59,109 bases of DNA from an uncultured Lachnospiraceae bacterium (GTDB lineage: Bacteria; Bacillota; Clostridia; Lachnospirales; Lachnospiraceae): contig CANQGA010000002.1 in assembly GCA_947600145.1 (NCBI GenBank), forward strand, positions 1-59,109, given 5' to 3'. Position 1 is the first letter of the stretch; each line of letters begins with the position of its first letter. Position numbers and translations under genes: made by a program. This document shows, one piece after another, positions 17,182 to 25,819 of the stretch. Below the pieces are notes generated by a model, which did no database searches, was not told the origin of the DNA, and was given only the letters and a program-made list of their open reading frames with translations.

Positions 17182-18486
17182 ATGAGAACGCTTCTTAGGA
17201 TAAACGGAGAGCGGATCCTGAATTTTATGGATCTGCGGGGAAATTTTTCACCGGCGGAGCTTTATGGCCAGCTTGCAGATTTCCGGCGGTTCGCGGCGGT
17301 ACACTGTGTGCCGCTGGGAATCTGCTATACCGATTCCGATACGCAGGAGCTGTATATAGCCCGGTATGTGACGAAGGAATTCTGGTACAGCCTGCTTGGG
17401 AGAAGCCAGTGGCCCGACCAAACGGCGCCGGCACAGCTTCTCGATGCGCTGGTAAAGGAGCTGGTGCCGCAGCGGGAGTCTGCCGGGGAAGAAGCCGGCA
17501 CCCCGGAGCAGGACATCGCCGGGGAGGCGGCCGACGGATTTCTGTATGAGAAGCTGGAGGCGATCGTCCGGGGAGGCGTACAGGATGCGGTGAAAGCCGT
17601 GCTTATGCTGGCCATAAGCGAGCTTTCCGAGGTGGACGCCAGGACGGTCCGGTCCGGGGAGTGGCAGGAAAATGACATCCCGAGCCGGCCGGAGGGCTTC
17701 GGCTATGTGGACGAAGCCCCTCTTGCCGTGTCTAAAATTCCGTACCGTTTTCTCTGCCGCGGCGGCGGTGCCCTCAAGCCGGGGGAGCGTATACGGACGG
17801 TGCGGATTGCCGCCAAGGCAGGCCGCAGCGGAAAATTTGCCACGGTGGAACTGTGGCCCGACGGCGCATCTTCGCCGGTGCTGACGCAGAAACTTGCGCC
17901 GGGCGAATACCGGTACTGCAGCGCTGTGGGAGACAGGATCATCTGTTTCCTTCCGTCCTTGTGCGTCAGCGACGACCTGTGCGCTTTCCGGGCCGGATAT
18001 TCGGGGCAGACGATACGCGTGAAGCCCCAAAACGGCGAGGAATGGGAGCTGAGGGAGGACGGCATCACTTCCATGTCCGCCGGAAGCGGCGGAAGAGGGA
18101 TGCTGTTTATACAGAACGGACGGCTGAATTTCGCCTTTTTCCGGGACGCGGAGGATTCTTTCAACCGGTTTGTGCTTGAGAGCATCACGAAACCGGCCGT
18201 GGAGGTCCGGGTGACCGAGGGCGGTTTCGAGGTGCTTTTAGAGGATGGAACGACGGCCGCCGGCGGAGACGTGCTTCCGAGGACGGGCGTGTTGTCCTTA
18301 AGCGGCGGGGGGCAGGGATTCGGCCTTAAGGCACTGGGAGAGAAGGATGCGGGCGAGTGCGCTTTATCTTTAAGCGGCAGGAGCGCCGCGGTTCTTTCCA
18401 GCGGGGGCAGGTGCCGCGCGGCGTTCGGCGGCGGATTTACCCTGGAAAATACGGAAGGCGGCGGTAAGGGCATCCGGTTCACATAG
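17182..18486 (+). CDS. Unknown protein of the Hsp70/AAA operon
   Basis: A 434-residue protein with no family that I recognise. The N-terminal 90 residues look like a compact alpha/beta domain (NFSPAELYGQLADFRRF, then LGICYTDSDTQELYI). A linker rich in Glu, Ala and Gly follows at about 95-115. From about 185 the sequence is beta-rich with many Gly and short strands, which could be a sandwich or propeller-like fold. There is no signal peptide or clear membrane segment. GGAGAT precedes the ATG, and the gene lies 20 bases after its upstream neighbour. Confidence 0.65.
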   Translation: MRTLLRINGERILNFMDLRGNFSPAELYGQLADFRRFAAVHCVPLGICYTDSDTQELYIARYVTKEFWYSLLGRSQWPDQTAPAQLLDALVKELVPQRESAGEEAGTPEQDIAGEAADGFLYEKLEAIVRGGVQDAVKAVLMLAISELSEVDARTVRSGEWQENDIPSRPEGFGYVDEAPLAVSKIPYRFLCRGGGALKPGERIRTVRIAAKAGRSGKFATVELWPDGASSPVLTQKLAPGEYRYCSAVGDRIICFLPSLCVSDDLCAFRAGYSGQTIRVKPQNGEEWELREDGITSMSAGSGGRGMLFIQNGRLNFAFFRDAEDSFNRFVLESITKPAVEVRVTEGGFEVLLEDGTTAAGGDVLPRTGVLSLSGGGQGFGLKALGEKDAGECALSLSGRSAAVLSSGGRCRAAFGGGFTLENTEGGGKGIRFT

Positions 18487-18611
18487 GAGCCGGTTTTTGT
18501 AAAAGCTGCGGCGTCTGGCGTCCCGTGCGGAAAAATGTGTCGGAGAACGAACCGCTGCCGGCACAGAATGCCGCATTCAGGACGCAGTCCAATGGAAGGG
18601 AGGCAGATTTT

Positions 18612-19526
18612 TTGAACAGATATATAGGCCGGCTGAATTCCCTTAAGGGCAGAAGCGGCACTCTGCGGGAGAAAGGACCAGCGGCGGCCGGGCGGCAGGA
18701 GATCGCCCAGCTTTCGGAACAGCTGGAGTATATGGAGGATTTTCTGAGCCTGAACCTTCGCAGACCCGGGAGCCTTATGGCCCGGCTCAGCGAAGCGCTG
18801 GAGAACGGTTACCGGCTGTGGGCCGGTATGGCGGGGCGGGCACCGCAGAATGAGGCGGCCAAGGCGGTTATCGCCGCATTTGACCAGAGCGGAGGCATCC
18901 GCGATCTGATCGAGGAGCAGCGGCGGTTTGCCGATGAGGCAGAAGGTTTTTCTGACGGAAGCGAGGCCTGCAGGCTGGGCTACAACAGCCATATGTTCTA
19001 TCTGCGCAGCGAGACAGAAAAACTTGTGGCCGGCCGGGAGCGGATATTGGACGCTTCTGCGGAGATCCCCCTGGGAGCGGAGGGAAATGCCAGGTTCATC
19101 GGGGAGGAATGCCAGCATGTGGCGGCCGTCTGCGACATCCCCAAACGATGGTACGACGGAAGAAAGCTTCTGGAAGATATGCGGGCGGGCAAGCCCATGA
19201 CCCAGTCCCAGTGGCGCCGGTTCGGGGAGGTATTTCAGGCCGCGGACCTTCTTCGCAGCGATCCGGCCGCTGCCGCTGAGGAGATTAACCAGCTCTGCGC
19301 GGGGCTCCGCATCCGGATGGACGCCATGGACGCCAATATCCGCAGGGGAAGTGTCCTGTACGATTTTCTGGTGAAATATCTGACGGAAGCGTGGTTTAGC
19401 ACCTTCGACCCGGACTCGCCGTCCTGCGGGATGGCCGGTATGACTGCCGGGGAAGTGGGGGAGTTCTACCGGACGCAGACGGAAGAACTGACGGCTCATC
19501 TGCCTGCCAGGGGCAGCGCCGGATAA
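18612..19526 (+). CDS. Unknown helical protein of the Hsp70/AAA operon
   Basis: A 304-residue, mostly helical, charged protein without a recognised domain. Stretches such as EIAQLSEQLEYMEDFLSL and RDLIEEQRRFADEAEGF suggest coiled coils. I chose TTG 18612 because GGAAGGGAGG lies 8 bases upstream; the frame is open back to GTG 18525, which has no ribosome binding site. It lies directly before the Hsp70-like gene and may be a partner or nucleotide-exchange-like factor, but nothing in the sequence proves this. Confidence 0.62.
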   Translation: MNRYIGRLNSLKGRSGTLREKGPAAAGRQEIAQLSEQLEYMEDFLSLNLRRPGSLMARLSEALENGYRLWAGMAGRAPQNEAAKAVIAAFDQSGGIRDLIEEQRRFADEAEGFSDGSEACRLGYNSHMFYLRSETEKLVAGRERILDASAEIPLGAEGNARFIGEECQHVAAVCDIPKRWYDGRKLLEDMRAGKPMTQSQWRRFGEVFQAADLLRSDPAAAAEEINQLCAGLRIRMDAMDANIRRGSVLYDFLVKYLTEAWFSTFDPDSPSCGMAGMTAGEVGEFYRTQTEELTAHLPARGSAG

Positions 19527-19574
19527 GTCAGAGAGAATAATGGGAGTACAAAACATAAAAAGGAGGGCAATACG

Positions 19575-21707
19575 ATGGCAATCTATGCGATATGCCTTGA
19601 TATCGGGCATAACCAGTCTTCCGCCTCTGCGCCTGAGATTACGGGCACAGAGGAGGTAAAATGCAGCGCGAAGCGGCTGAATGTGGAAGAAATTCGGAAT
19701 ATCACGCTTACGCAGCTGATTCTGACCGACCGTCAGATGGATTTTCTGGGAAAGGAGCTGCCGGCAGGCGGAAGCCGCCGGGCCACCTACGGCATTCTCT
19801 CGCGGATGGAGCAGGAGACAGGGGAGGAGCTGCGGATCGGAAGCGCTCTTCCCGAGCGGGTCGCCGGCGGCGAGAAATTCGCTTATTTTAAAGTCAAACC
19901 GGCGGATTTTGACAGCGCCTGCGGGAACAGCGCAGCCGCAAAGAAGAACAGAATCACCCACGGCATCCTGATGGGCTGTTTTGTCTATGCCATTGTCAGA
20001 AATATTTTCCGGTACAACAAAGATGAGCTCGGTTCGCTCCGCCGGCAGGACGCCTGCCTTTTAGTGGGCTGTCCCACCACCTCCGACTGGACCTCCGAGA
20101 AGGCGGAGCAGGAGTACGCGCAGCTGGTGAAGCTGGCTACGGGCACGCGAAGCGTCAGGATCGTGCCGGAGTCCCGGGCCGCGATGTTCAGCGGCATCGA
20201 GGGGAGCGGCGACAATATTTCCGCCGAAAAGGGCGCCATCGTGTTTGATTTCGGCTCCTCTACCGCCGACTGCACCTACATGCTTCTGGGCCGCAGGATC
20301 ATTGAGTTCAGCTGGACTTTGGGGGCCCACCAGATCGAGTACAATATGGCGCTGGAGGCGTCAAGGCAGGCGGAGATCAAGGCGAAGACCGCGAATATTC
20401 CCTTCAGCCCCGGCAGCGACCGGGCGGCATTTATGGAGGTCATGGAGAAAATGCGCCGCTGCAAGGAGGCTTATTACAGCGGCCAGTACGGCGGAGAAAG
20501 CCATGAGGAGCTGTTCTCTTTCTGCAAGGGCGTCAGTCCCGTCATGGATATTGACAGCAGTTTTATGGACAGAGTGGCCGGTGAAATGACATTTTCCGTC
20601 CGATGCAGCGATGACGTTTCCCGGGTCAGAACCGGCAGCTGGAAGGAGCTGTGCAGGGCGTTTTTCCAGGAGGCGGAGAGGCAGGTGAGGGAATCTTCCT
20701 ATACCGCGGTGGATGCGGACGGCAGGAAGAAGACGTATTCCTGCGGCGTGGATACCGTCGTTCTGACCGGCGGCGCCAGCAAGATGGATTTCATCACAGA
20801 GCTGTGCAGGGAGGTATTTTCCCAAAATGGAAAGAAGACCGCCATTATCTGCGGAAGCGACCCGTCCTACACCGTATCCCAGGGGCTTGCCTGGGTGGAG
20901 ATCTCGGATGAGAACAGAGAGTCGTGTATCGCAGCCGCAAAGCAGTCTGTGCTGGAAAAGGAGGACTGCGCGCCCGATAAGCTTAAGCAGGCCATGGCCG
21001 AGAGAATGTATCCTATCATGCAGGAGATATTCATCGGCGCCGCGGATTTGTGGGCGAAAGATGAGCGGGACTATCTGACGGGAGAAGATCTGAAGACGAT
21101 TATTAAGGAAGCGGCGGGCACGCCTGAAACGGAACAGAGGATGAAGGACGTCTGCACAGATGAGATAAAGAAATGGAAGGAGCGGCTTTCAGCCGCAATC
21201 GAGGAGGCGGTCAACAGCCAGGTAAAGAGTCTCTATACCTCAAGGGCTGCCGAGAGCCTTATAATTCCTGCCGACGTGTGGAGGCAGCTGCAGTCGGACA
21301 AGCTCAATGTGGGGGCCCTTAACATCGACTCTGTTTTCTCAACGATGGATTTCTCAACGCTGATTCGGCAGCAGATCAATCAGATACTGCAGGCGGCAGC
21401 CTGGATCATTGCCGTGTCCCTTGCGCTGGAGACGTTCGGCATCTCGGTTCTGGTGGCGTGGATCTACAGCATGGTCGCGGATGATCTCTGGCGGGATACG
21501 AATATGAAGAAGAAGCGGAGCAAGGATACGAGGAAGCGTGTGGCAGAGCAGATGCCGGAAGCCCTCTCGGAGACGAAAGCCAAGAACGAGATGATGGAAA
21601 CGTTCGTAAAGAGTCTGGACAACGTCACCCAGGGCTTTGAAGATCTGATCGACGAGACGGTCACCACAGCGGTCGATATCGTGACGCTCAGGCAGTTTTC
21701 AGTATGA
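19575..21707 (+). CDS. Hsp70/actin-fold ATPase with hydrophobic C-terminal region
   Basis: A 710-residue protein. The actin/Hsp70 ATPase signatures are present in order: phosphate-1 loop LDIGHNQSS with Asp9, phosphate-2 loop FDFGSSTADC with Asp225, and the adenosine loop LTGGASKMD at about 397-405. The substrate-binding beta-domain of DnaK is not recognisable. Instead, residues from about 430 on are helical, with one or two hydrophobic helices near 605-635 and a basic stretch (MKKKRSKDTRKR) after them, suggesting membrane attachment. AAGGAGGG precedes the ATG. It lies upstream of an AAA ATPase by 46 bases, so the two ATPases are likely to act together. It is not housekeeping DnaK; its substrate is unknown. 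Confidence 0.82.
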   Translation: MAIYAICLDIGHNQSSASAPEITGTEEVKCSAKRLNVEEIRNITLTQLILTDRQMDFLGKELPAGGSRRATYGILSRMEQETGEELRIGSALPERVAGGEKFAYFKVKPADFDSACGNSAAAKKNRITHGILMGCFVYAIVRNIFRYNKDELGSLRRQDACLLVGCPTTSDWTSEKAEQEYAQLVKLATGTRSVRIVPESRAAMFSGIEGSGDNISAEKGAIVFDFGSSTADCTYMLLGRRIIEFSWTLGAHQIEYNMALEASRQAEIKAKTANIPFSPGSDRAAFMEVMEKMRRCKEAYYSGQYGGESHEELFSFCKGVSPVMDIDSSFMDRVAGEMTFSVRCSDDVSRVRTGSWKELCRAFFQEAERQVRESSYTAVDADGRKKTYSCGVDTVVLTGGASKMDFITELCREVFSQNGKKTAIICGSDPSYTVSQGLAWVEISDENRESCIAAAKQSVLEKEDCAPDKLKQAMAERMYPIMQEIFIGAADLWAKDERDYLTGEDLKTIIKEAAGTPETEQRMKDVCTDEIKKWKERLSAAIEEAVNSQVKSLYTSRAAESLIIPADVWRQLQSDKLNVGALNIDSVFSTMDFSTLIRQQINQILQAAAWIIAVSLALETFGISVLVAWIYSMVADDLWRDTNMKKKRSKDTRKRVAEQMPEALSETKAKNEMMETFVKSLDNVTQGFEDLIDETVTTAVDIVTLRQFSV

Positions 21708-21753
21708 TGGCGCGGGATATCCGCTCCTGCGCTGGCGGAGGAAGGGGATTGTA

Positions 21754-23706
21754 ATGGCTGACGGTGTGCTGAAGAAGGTCGCCGCCGCGTGCCGGGAGGC
21801 GATGCTGGCGGGAATGCCGATTCTGTATATTAAGACGGACTCGGATATTTTTATCAACCGGCTTGTGCTCATGGAGGACAAGCCGTTGGTGGTGCTTGTC
21901 AATGTGAGCGGCCAGGGCGGCCGCGACGGCAAGGCCAGGGTCAGCCGGCCTCTCGGCGAGAAGGGGACGTCTTCGGAGAGAACGCTGTCCAATGCCGTTA
22001 ATTTTTACCACGAAGTGCCCAATGTATACAGGGGAGGCGACAATCTGTATTCCCGGTGCGAGCACGGTCCGGCCATATGGGCCTGCAAGATGCCGGAAAA
22101 ACCGGGGGATGCCGGCGGGATCATGAAGCGTCTGGAGGCGTTTGTGACAGACCGGGAAAATCCCGCCCACCGGCAGTATGACGTGCTGCAGAGCAGCGTC
22201 GTTATCCTGTACTCCCTGACGCCCTGTGTGTCCCCGATGCTCCAGGCCTACACGGAGATCATCGACGTGCCGTATCCGGACGAGGAGGAGATACGCGGAA
22301 TCATCAAATCCGTCTCCGCCGGCAGGCTCAGCCAGGCCGGAGGGGACATGCTCTCCAGCCTGTGTACCTATTTCCTGGGCTTTACCGAGGAAGAGATTGT
22401 CATCACGATGCAGCAGATCATGTCCGTGAAACGTCTGGATGAGATGGACGAAGCCCAGTTAAAGGAGCTGATGGTGGAGACCGTCTGCCGGCGCAAGAAG
22501 CAGAAGCTGGAGGGCGGAATCCTGGAATACTGCGAGCTCCGGGGCAGGATCGGCGGCATGGAGAGGTACAAGGAGTGGCTGAAGAAGCAGAAAGGGCCTC
22601 TGCAGAACTCCAACGCCTACCGGCGGAGCATCGGAACGCCGCCGCCGAAGGGCGTGCTGATGTGCGGCATTCCCGGGTGCGGCAAATCCGCGGCGGCCAG
22701 ATTCACGGCCCAGGAGCTGGGACTGGAACTGCTGCGCATGGACGTGGGAAGTCTGATGGACAGGTTTCAGGGAATGTCCGAGCAGAGAATGCGGGACGCC
22801 CTGCGGATGGCGGAGACCGTGTCGCCGTGCGTACTGTGGCTGGACGAGCTGGAAAAAGGGTTCAGCGCGGCAAGCGGCGACGGGGACAACGGCTCGTTTA
22901 AGCGGATGTTCGGCTATATGCTGAGCTGGATGCAGGAGAACACGAAGCCCTGTTTTATCTTCGCCACCGCCAACGACATCGGGCAGCTGCCGAAGGAATT
23001 CTTCCGCTCCGGCCGTTTTGACGCGCTGTTTGCCGTATATCTTCCCACGGCCGAGGAGTGCGCCGACATCCTTAAAGTGAGCATGGAAAAGAGAATCGCC
23101 GAGGCGGCCAGGGCCCGCAGGGCCGAGGCGGCCGATGTGGCCATCTTTTCCGGGGACTGCGCCGATCCCGGCTTCCTTCTGGATTTTGTGAATGAGAACC
23201 TGACCGGCCCGGGCGGCCGCCCGAGGATCGTGGTCGGTTCCGATCTGGATGCCCTGGTGTCCCTGGCGCTTCGCACGCTGCAGAAGACAGCGGCGCTTCG
23301 GCCCATTACGAGGACAGAGTGGGGAAATGCCATGAGACAGGTTCTGGAGGATGACACCTTCGTCACCTACGGGCAGGGAGAGGAGAATATCGACGCCATC
23401 GCGGTTTCCTATTGCCGCCTGCTTCGGAAGGGATTTATCCCCACCTCGAAAGACGCGCTTTTTGGAAGCTCGGATTACCACCGGGAGAATCTGGACCGGA
23501 TGAGAGGCAGAAAGGCGCCCGGAGCGGACGGGCAGGATTCGGAAAAATGCGGGGACGCACCGCAGCCGGCCGCGATCCTGACAGACAGCGGCAGGGAATT
23601 TGCCAACAGCTATGACCGGGCGGTCAGCCGCTTCCTGCGCGGCCGGATCAACGAGGCCGCCTCGGAGATTGAAATGAACGAACGAGAAAAATTATACAGG
23701 GGGTAA
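21754..23706 (+). CDS. Ycf46-like AAA ATPase
   Basis: A 650-residue protein. The N-terminal 280 residues resemble the degenerate ATPase-like half of Ycf46-type proteins (VVILYSLTPCVSPMLQAYTE, then a C-terminal helical lid). The AAA module follows: Walker A GIPGCGKS at 305-312, Walker B LWLDELEK with Asp364-Glu365, sensor-1 FATANDI, and an SGRFD arginine-finger-like segment. The C-terminal 150 residues are helical and unknown. The ribosome binding site is GGAAGGGG. The end overlaps the ribosome binding site of the metallopeptidase gene 5 bases further on. AAA proteins of this type remodel protein complexes; the target here is unknown. Confidence 0.85.
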   Translation: MADGVLKKVAAACREAMLAGMPILYIKTDSDIFINRLVLMEDKPLVVLVNVSGQGGRDGKARVSRPLGEKGTSSERTLSNAVNFYHEVPNVYRGGDNLYSRCEHGPAIWACKMPEKPGDAGGIMKRLEAFVTDRENPAHRQYDVLQSSVVILYSLTPCVSPMLQAYTEIIDVPYPDEEEIRGIIKSVSAGRLSQAGGDMLSSLCTYFLGFTEEEIVITMQQIMSVKRLDEMDEAQLKELMVETVCRRKKQKLEGGILEYCELRGRIGGMERYKEWLKKQKGPLQNSNAYRRSIGTPPPKGVLMCGIPGCGKSAAARFTAQELGLELLRMDVGSLMDRFQGMSEQRMRDALRMAETVSPCVLWLDELEKGFSAASGDGDNGSFKRMFGYMLSWMQENTKPCFIFATANDIGQLPKEFFRSGRFDALFAVYLPTAEECADILKVSMEKRIAEAARARRAEAADVAIFSGDCADPGFLLDFVNENLTGPGGRPRIVVGSDLDALVSLALRTLQKTAALRPITRTEWGNAMRQVLEDDTFVTYGQGEENIDAIAVSYCRLLRKGFIPTSKDALFGSSDYHRENLDRMRGRKAPGADGQDSEKCGDAPQPAAILTDSGREFANSYDRAVSRFLRGRINEAASEIEMNEREKLYRG

Positions 23707-23711
23707 AAACG

Positions 23712-24365
23712 ATGGTTGTGATAGACGACGTAATTGTCTTTGCAATCGCGGCAGGTTTAGCGGCCCTGCTTGCCAAAATTGAGAATCTGATCCGATCGTG
23801 GCACTACCGCTCCATGAAGCTGCCAAAGGACGCGAAGGAGGAACTGAGCGAGAAGGACTGGGAGGAGGTTGCCGCCACCCGGGAGCTGATCACCCGCATC
23901 TTTGGCGAGGATCCTGTGGAGAGCCTTCGCCAGAGCAGCAATAAGGAGCGGATCGACCGGATGGACGAATTCGCCAATAAGCTGGCGCAGCTCTACGGCC
24001 TGGATATCCAGGTGGATGTGACGGTGGACGCGGTCGAGAGATGCGGGGCCTACAACTGGTCGGAGCGGAAGGCGGTTTTCAATATTCTTCTTCTGATGGT
24101 GGACGGACAGAACGAGAATTTTGATTACTGCGTGTGGGAGTCTCTTGACACGATTGTTCACGAGCTTCGCCACGCCGTCCAGCACAAGAGCATTTCGGAG
24201 CCGGGCTTCTGGGGCTTTACACAGCAGCAGCGGCAGGCGTGGGCCGACAATATGAGTAATTACATCAGCAGCGCCACGGACATGAAGGCGTACACACGGC
24301 AGCCGATCGAGAGGGACGCTTTTACCTTTGCTGCGGCGGTGATCGAGGAGGTAAAGAAGAAGTGA
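23712..24365 (+). CDS. Membrane-anchored HExxH metallopeptidase-like protein
   Basis: A 217-residue protein. Residues 5-20 are hydrophobic (VIVFAIAAGLAALLA) and would act as an N-terminal membrane anchor. The zinc-peptidase motif is HELRH at residues 150-154 in TIVHELRHAVQH, and ERDAF about 50 residues later offers a third ligand, as in gluzincin-like peptidases. No known family is certain. It begins 5 bases after the AAA gene and its stop overlaps the next start (GTGA), so it is tightly co-translated with both. The neighbouring AAA ATPase could present substrates; this is inference. Confidence 0.75.
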   Translation: MVVIDDVIVFAIAAGLAALLAKIENLIRSWHYRSMKLPKDAKEELSEKDWEEVAATRELITRIFGEDPVESLRQSSNKERIDRMDEFANKLAQLYGLDIQVDVTVDAVERCGAYNWSERKAVFNILLLMVDGQNENFDYCVWESLDTIVHELRHAVQHKSISEPGFWGFTQQQRQAWADNMSNYISSATDMKAYTRQPIERDAFTFAAAVIEEVKKK

Positions 24366-24769
24366 AAGTGACATTCAGTGAATATAAGGAATATATGCAG
24401 GGCGACGGATACGCGGAGCGGGAGATTACAAGGATTTTCCGCGCGTTTAAGGCCATGGACGGCCAGAGCCGTTCCTGGCTGGTCTGGTGGATTGTGGCCC
24501 GACGTCTTCCGAAGGATGAGATCGAGGGCATCACGGCGCGTTACCTGATCGAGGAGCGGGGCTTTAAGCCGGTCAACGCATTTATCATCATGGACTGGCT
24601 CAAGACCGAGCCGGAGACGGCGAAGTATTTTCTGCTGAAGACGGAGACCGACGCCAATATCGGAGAGAAGGCGGTCAGGGAGCTGGAAAAGCTCATGCCG
24701 GCGGTTCAGACGCAGTCTGCGCCCGGGTCTTCCGAGCAGGAGGCGGACGAATCCCTCGGCGACAGCTGA
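24362..24769 (+). CDS. Unknown small protein, last gene of the Hsp70/AAA operon
   Basis: A 135-residue soluble protein with a GTG start inside the stop codon of the metallopeptidase gene. Residues 1-105 are helical (EYKEYMQGDGYAEREITRIF, then ARYLIEERGFKPVNAFIIMDWL). The last 30 residues are acidic and probably disordered. I recognise no family. The overlap shows strict translational coupling, so a role with the peptidase or ATPases is plausible. Confidence 0.65.
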   Translation: MKVTFSEYKEYMQGDGYAEREITRIFRAFKAMDGQSRSWLVWWIVARRLPKDEIEGITARYLIEERGFKPVNAFIIMDWLKTEPETAKYFLLKTETDANIGEKAVRELEKLMPAVQTQSAPGSSEQEADESLGDS

Positions 24770-24792
24770 ACGGTCCGGACATGGGATCTCAT

Positions 24793-24840
24793 AACTTCTG
24801 CCGACGGCAGGATGAAAATGGTCTCCGGACGTGCTATTCT
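24793..24840 (+). promoter_or_regulatory. Repeated dyad-plus-promoter element, copy 2
   Basis: The block at 24793-24817 matches the one at 15928-15952 at 23 of 25 positions. It contains the 13-bp perfect dyad CTGCCG-A-CGGCAG and ends in GATGAAA. TATTCT (24835-24840) follows after 17 bases, as at copy 1. It lies about 55 bases upstream of the vWA gene. Two copies 8.9 kb apart in the same locus point to shared regulation. Confidence 0.62.
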
Positions 24841-24896
24841 TTTAGAAGAAAGGAACGTTTGGAGAAGGAAAACCGGATGAAGCGGGAGGCGTGAAG

Positions 24897-25751
24897 ATGG
24901 ACAGAAAAGAGAACACGGCCGGGGATTTTTTCAGGGAGAGAGGCGGCGGAAGAAAAATGACCGTCAGCACCCGGAAAGAGACGATGCTGGCCGCCATAGA
25001 GCACAGTATCAACGTCCGGAAAGCGCTGCGGGACCGGGCCGGCCGGGAGATCAGCCAGATGTATGAGAACGGCTCAGCCGTAATTCGGAGAATGGAGGAA
25101 TTTGAAATGAAAAAGGATTTAACGGAGCTTGTGTTTATTCTTGACCGCAGCGGCTCAATGCAGTCACTGGAAAGCGACACCATCGGCGGTTACAACAGCT
25201 TCCTGGAGAGGCAGAAGGCCGAGCCGGGCGAGGTGATCGTCACGACGGTGCTGTTCGACGACAAGTATGAGATCCTGCATGATCACGTGGATCTGAAAAA
25301 GGTTGCGCCGATCACGAAAAAAGAGTATTATGCAAGGGGAATGACGGCGCTTCTGGACGCGGTGGGAAAGACCGTTACAGAGGTGGAACACCGCCAGAAC
25401 TTTATGCCGGAGGCGGAAACGCCGGCGAACACGATGGTGGTCATCATCACGGACGGGCTGGAGAACGCCAGCCATGAATTCAGTCTCAGCACGGTCCGCC
25501 AGATGATCACGGCGCAGCAGGAAAAGCACGGCTGGGAATTCATTTTCCTGGGCGCTAATATGGATGCGGTGAAAGTCGCCGGAGGTCTCGGTATCAGCGC
25601 GGACAGGGCCGTGAATTACCGGCCGGACGCGGTGGGAACGGCGACGAATTTTGACGCGTTGGGCCAGGCCGCGTCCGTTGTGAGAGGCCACGGAAACGTG
25701 GGCAGCAGTTGGCGCGGAAAGATTGACAAAGATTATAACGAGAGAAAATAG
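24897..25751 (+). CDS. von Willebrand factor A domain protein
   Basis: A 284-residue protein. A vWA domain covers about 75-255: the metal-ion (MIDAS) motif DRSGS at 83-87, the Thr-containing GMTALLDAV segment, and the Asp of IITDGLEN. The N-terminal 70 residues are charged and helical. ATG 24897 has GGGAGG 7 bases upstream. A second start, ATG 25107, also has GGAGGAA and would yield a shorter protein beginning MKKDLTEL, a common form in related genes, so the true start is uncertain. vWA proteins mediate metal-dependent protein contacts and often work with AAA ATPases, which is the context here: the gene has the same promoter element as the Hsp70/AAA operon. Confidence 0.85.
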   Translation: MDRKENTAGDFFRERGGGRKMTVSTRKETMLAAIEHSINVRKALRDRAGREISQMYENGSAVIRRMEEFEMKKDLTELVFILDRSGSMQSLESDTIGGYNSFLERQKAEPGEVIVTTVLFDDKYEILHDHVDLKKVAPITKKEYYARGMTALLDAVGKTVTEVEHRQNFMPEAETPANTMVVIITDGLENASHEFSLSTVRQMITAQQEKHGWEFIFLGANMDAVKVAGGLGISADRAVNYRPDAVGTATNFDALGQAASVVRGHGNVGSSWRGKIDKDYNERK

Positions 25752-25819
25752 AGGGCGCGCAGATGCTTGAATTGCCGGAAGTGACGGACACATCCGGCGG
25801 AAGAAAGGAGAAAAGCCCT

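Noticed and set aside
18525-18611. Extended N-terminus of the helical unknown protein from GTG 18525
   Set aside because: There is no ribosome binding site before 18525; TTG 18612 has a strong one.
19575-21707. Calling the Hsp70-like gene dnaK
   Set aside because: Only the nucleotide-binding signatures match; the DnaK substrate domain is absent, a hydrophobic segment is present, and there is no grpE or dnaJ beside it.
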